A DNA stretch of 64,000 bases from Rhizobium leguminosarum (GTDB lineage: Bacteria; Pseudomonadota; Alphaproteobacteria; Rhizobiales; Rhizobiaceae): positions 1,312,501 to 1,376,500 of the forward strand of contig NZ_JAGIOR010000001.1 in NCBI RefSeq assembly GCF_017876795.1. The letters run 5' to 3'. The notes beneath the pieces are model-generated. The model saw nothing but the letters and a program-made list of their open reading frames with translations. It made no database searches and was not told the DNA's origin. Position 1 is the first letter of the stretch. Each line of letters starts with the position of its first letter. A program made the translations under genes and the position numbers. Positions 44,995 to 52,760 of the stretch are shown piece after piece.

Positions 44995-46482
44995 CTATTT
45001 CTTCAGACCTGGAAGGGTGACCTGGAAGACCTGGAAAAGCGTGTCGACATCGGCGCCGCCGTCCGCCTTGTAGGCGGCACCGACCTGGAAACCATCCTGC
45101 GTCAGGAAGTCGTTGTCATTGGCGACGAACAGGAAGTAGTCGTCCGGCAGGTTCGGGTCGAGAACACTCGCAAGACCCATGGCTTCCCATTTTTCCGACA
45201 GGTTGTTCTTGTCGTTCGGTGCGCCATTGTGCAGGCCGAAGCGGGCAAGCTCGGCCTTGTCGTTAATGTCGATGAAAGGTGTCAGCGTCGCCGGCGTCAA
45301 CGATGGGTCGATGACGCCCTTCGGCGCGATCGGCTTGTCGCCGTCGAAATTGCTGCCGGCGATATCGGTCGCATTGGAAACGTCGACGATGTCGATCTTG
45401 CGGTAGAGCGAGGTGTCGCCCTTGAGGCCCTGGCCATTGCCGCTGTCGCGGGCGAGCATCAGGAAGGTCTTGTCGGATAGGGCGACGATTTCGCTTTGTG
45501 CGGCGATCACCGTCTTGTCCTTGGCATCCTTGAAGACCGGCAGCGGCACGACATATTCGTGCACCAGTTTCAGGTGATCGGCATCGGCGGCGTCATAGAT
45601 CATGGCGCGGGTATTCTGACGGGTCGAGCCGGAATCGCCGCCGTCCTGGCGGGCCGCCGACTGCAGCACTGATATGATGAACTTGCCGTCCGGCGTCATC
45701 GCCATGCCTTCGAGACCCTGGTTGTTCTGGCGCCCGGTCTCCGGATCCTTCGGGTCTGGAGCGGAGGCGCCGGGGCCGGGATTGTTGGAGGCGAAGCTCA
45801 GGGCGCCCTTGCGCATCGGCAACAGTGCCTTCGGCGGCTGGGTCGCCGAGAGCAGGTGGCGGTCGGCTGAGAAGCGGTAGATATAGGGGCCGTATTCGTC
45901 GCTGACGAACATGGTGCCGTCGGCCATGCGGATGATGGCTTCATTGTCGAGCGCGATCTTGCCGTTCACCGCCTGCGGCAGTGGCGGAAAATTGCCGGCA
46001 GCGGTACGCACGCCGGATTCCGGGTCGAGACCGGTCATGTCAGCGCCCTTGTCATCGACAAAGATCGTGGAATCGACAAGCTTTGCGTCGACGCCGGACT
46101 GCTCTTTGCCGGCCTCGGGTGTTGCGCCCGGAGCAACAGGCGTGAGGCCGATCGCGATGGTGTTCAGGCGCGGGCGGTAGTCGACTGTGCCGGCGACATT
46201 ATAACCCCGGTCGGGCAGCAGGTAGAGCGTGCCCTTGTAGCTGGCGCCGTCGCGGCTCCAGGCGGCGGGATCGATCGCCATGCCGGAGCCGGAACCGAAG
46301 GTCTCACCGAATTTATCGCGTTGGCTGGCCGGGATGCGGCCGATGCCGACCAGGCCTTTGTTGATGAAGGTGATGCCGCCGGCGGTGGCGGAATTCTCGG
46401 CCATTGCGACGGCCGGGATGGCGGCGGATGAGGTAAGAACCGCGGCGAACAGCCGCGATGCATATGGTCTGACGTTCTTCAT
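44995..46482 (-). CDS. exported esterase-like phytase family protein
   Basis: A 495-residue protein with a signal peptide (about 1-28, cut after AMA). It has a beta-propeller-like body typical of the esterase-like phytase family: GTLYLLPDRGYNVAGTVDYR, MADGTMFVSDEYGPYIYRFS, NQGLEGMAMTPDGKFIISVL and the C-terminal DDYFLFVANDNDFLTQDGF. Members are periplasmic or secreted; the natural substrate is unclear and phytase activity is often unproven. The gene stands alone, facing the 6S RNA. Confidence 0.88.
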   Translation of the reverse strand: MKNVRPYASRLFAAVLTSSAAIPAVAMAENSATAGGITFINKGLVGIGRIPASQRDKFGETFGSGSGMAIDPAAWSRDGASYKGTLYLLPDRGYNVAGTVDYRPRLNTIAIGLTPVAPGATPEAGKEQSGVDAKLVDSTIFVDDKGADMTGLDPESGVRTAAGNFPPLPQAVNGKIALDNEAIIRMADGTMFVSDEYGPYIYRFSADRHLLSATQPPKALLPMRKGALSFASNNPGPGASAPDPKDPETGRQNNQGLEGMAMTPDGKFIISVLQSAARQDGGDSGSTRQNTRAMIYDAADADHLKLVHEYVVPLPVFKDAKDKTVIAAQSEIVALSDKTFLMLARDSGNGQGLKGDTSLYRKIDIVDVSNATDIAGSNFDGDKPIAPKGVIDPSLTPATLTPFIDINDKAELARFGLHNGAPNDKNNLSEKWEAMGLASVLDPNLPDDYFLFVANDNDFLTQDGFQVGAAYKADGGADVDTLFQVFQVTLPGLKK

Positions 46483-46647
46483 GAAAATACCCTCTCGGTC
46501 AAAAGCGCTCTCGAAATGGCTTCCGCCGGCAGGCTGGACACCGCAGACGGTCTATGGCGGGATCATGAAGTCTGGATGACGCTTTGCAGCGAAAAAGCCA
46601 TGCAGAGAGGATGTCGGGCTTTCGCGTGTCCGCATTCCACTTGCTGC

Positions 46648-47631
46648 CTACCCCACCGGATCAGGCCCTTCGGCAAAGCCCTCGTCGTGGTAGCCTTTTA
46701 GGCCGATGTCCAGCGCCAAGGGGCTGCGCCATTCCCTGTTGTTGCGCAGGCAATCGAGGACGAAACGGAAATCATATCGCGGCTGCCAGCCGAGTTCCCG
46801 CCTTGCGCGGGCGTTGACATAGACACGGTCGAGCGTCGGGGACATCTTCCAGCCGCGTGATGCATAGAGGGCGCCCGCACCCGGGAACAGCCGTTCGACG
46901 ACAAGAGACGCGTCGCGCCTGATCGCGGCAAGATCGTTCGCCGAAAACGGCGTCGTGGCGGAGATGATGTAGCGGCCGAAGCCGATTGCCGGCGCCTTGT
47001 CGAGTGCCAGCAGATGGGCGCCGACCACATCGGCTATATCGACGCGGCGGTGAAGAAGCTCGTTGGCCTGGGCATTCTCCGCCGAATAGCCGATGCGAAT
47101 GTCAGGATCGTCGTCGCTTTCGGGAAAGAAGCGCGATGTCCGGAGAATGACGACCGGCAGGCCGGAGCTGCGGGCGAAGAGTTCGCACAGACCTTCGGCG
47201 GCAAGTTTCGTCACGCCGTAGATGTTTTTGGCAACTGGAAGCATGTCCTCGGTCACCCATGCCGCCGGTTCGCCGGCGGCCGGCGTCAATGCCGCACCGA
47301 AGGTGCTGGTGGTGCTGGTGAAGACGAAGCTTGCGACGTCGGTGGCGACCGCCTCTTCGAGCAGGTTCAGCGTGCCGCCCCCATTGGTGTCAAGGAAATC
47401 GCGATTGTCGTGCGTCGCCACATGCGGCTTGTGCAGCGTCGCGGCATGGATGACGTGGCTGATGCCCGACATGGCCTGCCGGATGAAAGCGTGGTCAGCG
47501 ATCGAGCCGACCATGTCGGTAAAGGCCGAGGGTTTGATATCGATGCCGCGCGCCGTCCGGCCTTGCGCTCGCAGGCTGCGCATCAGCGCCTCGCCGAGAT
47601 GGCCGGCACTTCCCGTCACCAATACCGTCAT
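46648..47631 (-). CDS. NAD-dependent epimerase/dehydratase family protein
   Basis: 327 residues from MTVLVTGSAGHLGEALMRSL. It is an extended SDR with the Rossmann motif GSAGHLGE, ARGIDIKP after strand 2, FVFTSTTSTFG, and the catalytic YGVTK. Such enzymes epimerise, dehydrate or reduce nucleotide sugars and related compounds; the substrate is not evident. The frame is open for 19 codons further upstream, but the fold begins at 47631. It has no clear operon partner. Confidence 0.9.
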   Translation of the reverse strand: MTVLVTGSAGHLGEALMRSLRAQGRTARGIDIKPSAFTDMVGSIADHAFIRQAMSGISHVIHAATLHKPHVATHDNRDFLDTNGGGTLNLLEEAVATDVASFVFTSTTSTFGAALTPAAGEPAAWVTEDMLPVAKNIYGVTKLAAEGLCELFARSSGLPVVILRTSRFFPESDDDPDIRIGYSAENAQANELLHRRVDIADVVGAHLLALDKAPAIGFGRYIISATTPFSANDLAAIRRDASLVVERLFPGAGALYASRGWKMSPTLDRVYVNARARRELGWQPRYDFRFVLDCLRNNREWRSPLALDIGLKGYHDEGFAEGPDPVG

Positions 47632-47778
47632 CGCATCCTCTCCTTCGGCGGCGGAGGCTATAAAGACTGCCGTTTGCGGACAACGCATAAATTATGCATG
47701 AGCATGTAGGAAAGCTACAGGCTCAGCCGATGTTCGTGGCGAGGCGGCCGCGAAGCAAGCGGTTCGACCGCCGGATTA

Positions 47779-48111
47779 TTATTCCGGCAGGTCTTCGAGA
47801 TCGCTTCTCAACTGGTCGAGGATCGATAGAGCGTGGCCGGCGTAGGCGCTGATCCAACGGTCATGGATGTGCTTGATCGGCAGGCTGTTCAGGTGGTTCC
47901 AGCGTTCGCGGCCTTCCTTCCGGGCTATGACCAGATCGGCTTCCTCCAGCACTTTCAGATGCTGCATCACCGTGCAACGGTCCATTTGCGGAAACATCTC
48001 GCAGAGCGTCCCTGTGGTGCGGGGGGCATCCTTGAGCAGGTCGAGGATTTCGCGGCGGCGATGATGCGCCAGCGCCTTGAAAACGGGGTCGTCGGTCGAT
48101 TCGCTTGACAT
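47779..48111 (-). CDS. ArsR-family regulator paired with an AHSA1 protein
   Basis: A 110-residue winged helix-turn-helix protein: FKALAHHRRREILDLLKDAP, RTTGTLCEMFPQMDRCTVMQ, HLKVLEEADLVIARKEGRER. It is of the non-metal type found with SRPBCC/AHSA1 genes; the divergent gene at 48183 is such a protein. An inverted repeat (48113-48131) starts 2 bp before its start codon and overlaps its promoter, so it probably represses itself and perhaps the neighbour. Confidence 0.9.
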   Translation of the reverse strand: MSSESTDDPVFKALAHHRRREILDLLKDAPRTTGTLCEMFPQMDRCTVMQHLKVLEEADLVIARKEGRERWNHLNSLPIKHIHDRWISAYAGHALSILDQLRSDLEDLPE

Positions 48112-48112
48112 G

Positions 48113-48131
48113 TTATGTTTTTATAACATAA
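48113..48131. promoter_or_regulatory. probable operator of the ArsR-type regulator
   Basis: A perfect inverted repeat, TTATGTT-N5-AACATAA, immediately upstream of the regulator gene and about 50 bp before the AHSA1 gene. Its A+T-rich sequence also serves as a likely -10 region for the regulator. Confidence 0.6.
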
Positions 48132-48182
48132 TGGATCCGAGTACAATGGAATACGAGCATAATGGAGAAGAGGAGAAGTGCC

Positions 48183-48665
48183 ATGCCTCTCGGAATCCGT
48201 GTTTCCGGCCGCATCGGCCGTCCCGTCGCAGAGGTATTCGACGCCGTCGTCAACCCGAAGAAGCTCAGCAGCTATTTCACCACGATCGGCGGGGCGAGCG
48301 CACCGCTCGTCAAGGGCACGTCGGTGACCTGGTGGAAGGACGCCCAAGTGGAGGTGGTCGAACTCGTCCCGGAAAGCCGCATCGTGCTCCGCTGGGATGG
48401 CGGCACCGGCGACGACAAGACGACCTATAAGACGTCGGTGGAGATGAATTTCAAGCCACTAGAGGATGGCGGTACCTTGGTGACCATCGCCGAGACCGGC
48501 TGGCGCGAGGACGATGCCGGCCGGCGCGGCACCTATCTCAACTGCGAGGGCTGGACGCAGATGCTCTGCTGCATGAAGGCTTTTATCGAATATGGCATCA
48601 ATCTGCGCGAGGGCATGTTCCTCAGTGAAATGAAGGGAGAGCCGGCCAGCGCGCCGGATGTCTGA
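48183..48665 (+). CDS. SRPBCC/AHSA1 domain protein
   Basis: 160 residues from MPLGIRVSGRIGRPVAEVFD. It has the START-like fold of the AHSA1 family, with AVVNPKKLSSYFTTIGG, VVELVPESRIVLRWDG and the C-terminal GWTQMLCCMKAFIEYGINLR. Such proteins bind small hydrophobic ligands in the cytoplasm. GAGGAGAAG precedes the ATG at 48183, so the seven earlier codons are unlikely to be translated. It is divergent from its probable regulator. Confidence 0.88.
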   Translation: MPLGIRVSGRIGRPVAEVFDAVVNPKKLSSYFTTIGGASAPLVKGTSVTWWKDAQVEVVELVPESRIVLRWDGGTGDDKTTYKTSVEMNFKPLEDGGTLVTIAETGWREDDAGRRGTYLNCEGWTQMLCCMKAFIEYGINLREGMFLSEMKGEPASAPDV

Positions 48666-48795
48666 CGAACCTCAAGGAGATCGGCGGCGCAATCGTCGCA
48701 TTCACCCATAGGGGCCGAGACTTCGCTTGCCTGTCACACTGCGGGTGCTAATTTCCGGATTCGATACGTCATCTCGATTTCCAGGAGATTTTATT

Positions 48796-49827
48796 ATGCA
48801 GCTTGGCATGGTTGGTTTGGGCCGCATGGGCAATTATATGGTCCAACGGTTGATGCGGGGCGGTCACGAATGCGTCGTCTACGACGCCAGGCCGGAAAGC
48901 GTTGCCGAACTCGCGGGCCTCGGTGCGACCGGCAGTGCGTCGCTCGAAGAGTTCGTCTCGAAGCTCACCCATCCGAGGGCGATCTGGCTGATGCTGCCGG
49001 CGGCGATCGTCGACAAGGTGCTGGCGAGCCTGGTGCCGCTGCTTGAGAATGGCGATATCGTCATCGACGGCGGCAATTCCTATTACCACGACGATATCCG
49101 CCGCGGCGCCGAACTCATCACCAAGGGCATCCATTATGTCGATGTCGGCACCAGCGGCGGCGTCTTCGGCCTGGAGCGCGGTTATTGCCTGATGATCGGC
49201 GGCGAGAAGGGCACCGTCCAGCATCTTTCCCCAATCTTCGCGACGCTGGCGCCCGGCGCCGGCACGACGGAAGCCTCGCCGAACCGCACCGCCGAAGCAG
49301 CTGCGGCCAGCACCGCGGAACAGGGCTACCTGCATTGCGGCCCGCATGGCGCCGGCCATTTCGTCAAGATGGTGCATAACGGCATCGAATATGGTCTGAT
49401 GGCCGCCTATGCCGAGGGCCTCAACATCCTGCAACACGCCAATATCGGCGCTGCCTCGCATGAGGCCGACGCGGAAACCGCGCCGCTCGCCCACCCCGAA
49501 CATTTTCAATACGACTTCAACCTGCAGGACGTCGCCGAAGTCTGGCGCCGCGGCAGCGTCATCACCTCCTGGCTGCTCGATCTGACGGCCGATGCGCTGC
49601 ATGCCGATCGGGCGCTGTCGAAATATGCCGGTCGCGTCTCGGACAGCGGCGAAGGCCGCTGGACGATCATGGCGGCAATCGACGAAAGTGTGCCGACCCC
49701 GGTGCTGAGTGCCGCGCTCTACGGCCGCTTCTCCTCGCGCGACAACGACGAATTCGCCAACAAGGTGCTGTCGGCGATGCGGGCGGGCTTTGGCGGCCAC
49801 GTGGAAAAGCCGGCCGTCAAATCGTGA
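48796..49827 (+). CDS. gnd: 6-phosphogluconate dehydrogenase (decarboxylating), short form
   Basis: 343 residues from MQLGMVGLGRMGNYMVQRLM. The NADP-binding motif is GLGRMG (about 6-11). Substrate-binding signatures are VIDGGNSYYHDDIRR, the DVGTSGGVFGLERGYCLMIG segment and the GAGHFVKMVHNGIEYGLM catalytic Lys/His region. At this length it is the short, mostly NAD-linked type rather than the 470-residue Gnd. It oxidises 6-phosphogluconate to ribulose-5-phosphate. CCAGGAG precedes the ATG. It stands alone. Confidence 0.92.
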   Translation: MQLGMVGLGRMGNYMVQRLMRGGHECVVYDARPESVAELAGLGATGSASLEEFVSKLTHPRAIWLMLPAAIVDKVLASLVPLLENGDIVIDGGNSYYHDDIRRGAELITKGIHYVDVGTSGGVFGLERGYCLMIGGEKGTVQHLSPIFATLAPGAGTTEASPNRTAEAAAASTAEQGYLHCGPHGAGHFVKMVHNGIEYGLMAAYAEGLNILQHANIGAASHEADAETAPLAHPEHFQYDFNLQDVAEVWRRGSVITSWLLDLTADALHADRALSKYAGRVSDSGEGRWTIMAAIDESVPTPVLSAALYGRFSSRDNDEFANKVLSAMRAGFGGHVEKPAVKS

Positions 49828-50024
49828 AGACAGACATTATCCGCGCCGGTTTCGCATAGTGACCTGATATGGGGCGGGCGGCGGCCGTAAAACTGCCGGC
49901 CTTTGCTCACGGTCTTCGCTTTTCGCCCTCCTTGCTGCCGGCATCGGTCGCGGCTATTCCATGGCTATCGGGAGACGTCCGCCTCGCCTTGTGCCGGCGG
50001 CCGGTGCTCCATCGGAGGGCGGCA

Positions 50025-52136
50025 ATGAAGCGTGATATGGCAGGGATCTTCAGGGTCGCCCTATTCTGGATAATGGCGCTGTCCGCGCTTGTTGCCGCAG
50101 TTTCCCCAGGAGCGGCGCAGAGCCCATCTTCGGTTCCTGCCGCAGCAGGTCCACCGGCCGAAGTGCGTGAGATGATGGAGCTCATGCAGAAACCTGAAGT
50201 CAAGCAGTGGATGTCGACGCAGATGGCGACAGCACCTGCGGGCGGTTCCGCGGCTGCGGATCAGATGTCGGTGCTGTCGGGCCTGTTGCAGCACGCCCGC
50301 CGGCACGTCTCGATGGTCTCCGATGCGGCGATGACGCTACCTTTTCAGATCGGCAATGCATCCTCGCTGTTCTTCGGTGAAATCGCCGCGAATGGCTGGC
50401 CGCGCATGGTGGCGCAGTTCCTGGCGATCTTCCTGCTCGGCGCGGTTGTCGAGAGCATTGCCCGTTATGCCTTCCGCCGCCGCCGGCGTCGGCTGGCCGA
50501 GATGGCCGGCATGCATCTGGCGCCGCGGGTCATCCCAGCGCTGATCTTCGCGGCGGCAACGATGCTTGCGCTTCTCAGCCTCAGCTGGCCACCGCTCAGC
50601 CAGAGCATCGCGATCGTCTGCGTCGTCGCGCTCATCGTCCAACGCTTCACGATCTGTCTCGGCGGCGTGTTGGTCGATCTCATCGGGCTGGCGCGGGCCG
50701 AGGAAGAGCGACAAGGCATCACCGTTCCGACCATGCCGGGGCGCGCCGTGGCGCTCTTCTGGTATCGTCGTTGCGCGACTTTCGTCATCTATTTCATGCT
50801 TGGCTGGGCGGCGATCCAGTCGATGGAACCGCTCGGCTATTCCCCGAGTGCGCGGCTCCTCGTCGGCTATATCCTGGGCATCGGCCTGCTGCTGATTGCG
50901 ATCGAAGCGGTCTGGTCGCGGCCGCACAAGGACGAGAAGCGCGGTCACGGGACCTCCTGGGCGCTCACCGTTTATTTCCTGTTGCTCTGGAGCCTCTGGG
51001 TCGCAGGCTTCAACTGGCTGCTCTGGCTCGGCATTTATGTGCTGCTGCTGCCGCGCGTGCTTGCCGTCTCGACGATTGCGGTAAAATCGCTGCAGCAGAC
51101 CGAAGCGAGCTTCCTGGCGACGCGCCGCATTGCAGCCGTGCTGCTCGACCGCGGCGTGCGGGCGCTGATCATTGCCGTTGCCGCCATCTGGCTCGGGCGC
51201 ATGCTCGGCGTCGGCGCCGACACGATGGCCGCCGGCGACACCATGGTCGACAAGATCGCGCGCGGCGTCATCGGCGGCATCGTCATCCTGCTTGCCGCCG
51301 ATCTGCTCTGGCATGTCATCAAGGCCTATATCGACGGCAAGCTGCTCGATTCATCCGTGGATGGCGGGGCAACGGACGAGGAGAAGGCCAAACGCGCACG
51401 GATACAGACGCTGTTGCCGATCTTCCGCAATATCCTTGCCGTCGTCATCGCCGTCATTGCCGTTTTGATGGTGCTCTCCGGCCTGGGCATCGAGATCGGG
51501 CCGCTGATCGCCGGCGCCGGCGTCGTCGGCGTCGCGGTCGGCTTCGGTGCGCAGACGATCGTCAAGGACGTCATCAGCGGTATGTTTTATCTCTGGGACG
51601 ATGCCTTCCGTGTCGGCGAATATATCGAAAGCGGTAGCCACAAGGGCGTGGTCGAGGCTTTCAGCCTGCGCTCGGTGAAGCTCAGACATCATCGCGGGCC
51701 GCTGACGACGGTGCCGTTCGGCGAACTCGGCGCGGTGAAGAACCTCAACCGCGACTGGACGATCGACAAGATCAGCCTCAACGTCAAATATGACACCGAT
51801 CTGGTCAAGGCGAAGAAGGTGATCAAGCAGATCGGCCAGACGCTGCTCGAAAATCCGGAATTCGGCCGTCATATCATCGAGACGCTGAAGATGAAGGGTG
51901 TCGAGCAGTTCGGCGAATTCGCGATCGAAATCCGGCTGTCGATGATGACGAAACCCGGCGAGCAATTCGTCATCCGCCGCAATGCGCTGGCGATGATCCG
52001 CAACGCCTTCAAGGAAAACGATATCGAATTCGCCGTGCCGACGGTGCAGGTGGCGGGTGATCGCGACGCGGAGGTCGATGCTGCCGTCGCCCGTTACGCC
52101 GCCCATGCGCGGGCGAATGGCGAGCCGGCAGCATAA
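50025..52136 (+). CDS. mechanosensitive ion channel family protein (large MscS type)
   Basis: 703 residues from the Met at 50025, preceded by GGAGGGCGGCA. A signal peptide (about 1-32) is followed by a periplasmic helical part, about nine membrane helices, then the MscS core near 480-600 with the pore helix LIAGAGVVGVAVGFGAQTIV and SGMFYLWDDAFRVGEYIE. The cytoplasmic beta domain and C-terminus follow. Such channels open under membrane tension and release solutes after hypo-osmotic shock. It resembles YbiO/YjeP-like proteins. Confidence 0.9.
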   Translation: MKRDMAGIFRVALFWIMALSALVAAVSPGAAQSPSSVPAAAGPPAEVREMMELMQKPEVKQWMSTQMATAPAGGSAAADQMSVLSGLLQHARRHVSMVSDAAMTLPFQIGNASSLFFGEIAANGWPRMVAQFLAIFLLGAVVESIARYAFRRRRRRLAEMAGMHLAPRVIPALIFAAATMLALLSLSWPPLSQSIAIVCVVALIVQRFTICLGGVLVDLIGLARAEEERQGITVPTMPGRAVALFWYRRCATFVIYFMLGWAAIQSMEPLGYSPSARLLVGYILGIGLLLIAIEAVWSRPHKDEKRGHGTSWALTVYFLLLWSLWVAGFNWLLWLGIYVLLLPRVLAVSTIAVKSLQQTEASFLATRRIAAVLLDRGVRALIIAVAAIWLGRMLGVGADTMAAGDTMVDKIARGVIGGIVILLAADLLWHVIKAYIDGKLLDSSVDGGATDEEKAKRARIQTLLPIFRNILAVVIAVIAVLMVLSGLGIEIGPLIAGAGVVGVAVGFGAQTIVKDVISGMFYLWDDAFRVGEYIESGSHKGVVEAFSLRSVKLRHHRGPLTTVPFGELGAVKNLNRDWTIDKISLNVKYDTDLVKAKKVIKQIGQTLLENPEFGRHIIETLKMKGVEQFGEFAIEIRLSMMTKPGEQFVIRRNALAMIRNAFKENDIEFAVPTVQVAGDRDAEVDAAVARYAAHARANGEPAA

Positions 52137-52145
52137 CCGCCTCAC

Positions 52146-52523
52146 TCACGTCGCACCGGCGGCTGCAATCAGCAGGCCGCCGATGATCGCCATGTTGGTT
52201 TTCCAGGTGTTGATCGCGCTTTCGCGGGCCGTTCCCTGCATATCCCAGAAATTCAGCAGCATGATCGTGGCGGCAAGAGTGAAGAGGATGAGACCGAATG
52301 CCGCTGCCGTGACGAAGAGGCCCAGCATCAGCAGGAGGCCGGCAACGATCTGGAACATGCTGCCCGAGAGCAGGACCCATTTCGCAAGAGGGACGCCGCG
52401 GGCCTCGATCGCGTCGGTCAGCGGCACTATAACGAAAAAATGATGAATGCCGCCAGCGACATAGAGGCCGCCCAGCAACAGACGGCCGAGGACGATCATC
52501 ATTAGCGCTGGGCCATCCTGCAT
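52146..52523 (-). CDS. DoxX family membrane protein
   Basis: A 125-residue protein with four hydrophobic segments: MMIVLGRLLLGGLYVAGGIH, LLSGSMFQIVAGLLLMLGLF, AAAFGLILFTLAATIMLLNF and NMAIIGGLLIAAAGAT. GG(I)HHFF and the layout are typical of DoxX-like proteins, whose role is unclear (some interact with thiol or quinone metabolism). It converges on the mechanosensitive channel gene with 9 bp between their stops. Confidence 0.85.
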   Translation of the reverse strand: MQDGPALMMIVLGRLLLGGLYVAGGIHHFFVIVPLTDAIEARGVPLAKWVLLSGSMFQIVAGLLLMLGLFVTAAAFGLILFTLAATIMLLNFWDMQGTARESAINTWKTNMAIIGGLLIAAAGAT

Positions 52524-52760
52524 ATCGCACTGTTCTCCCGCGTCTCAAATCTCCGGCAAGGGCCAAGCTCGTCCGAAGCTTACGAAAATGCAATGTGCCG
52601 TGACGCTCGTTTGCGCAAATTCGCCCCAATTGAGGGTGATGGAGGCCCAGGCGGCGGGGCTGGGGTAGCGGCGGCATGGCTTCATGGAGCTTATATGCCT
52701 GTCATGTTACGTCTTTCAAAAATGATTCCCGCCGGGCTGGCAATTGCAGCAGGATAAGAG

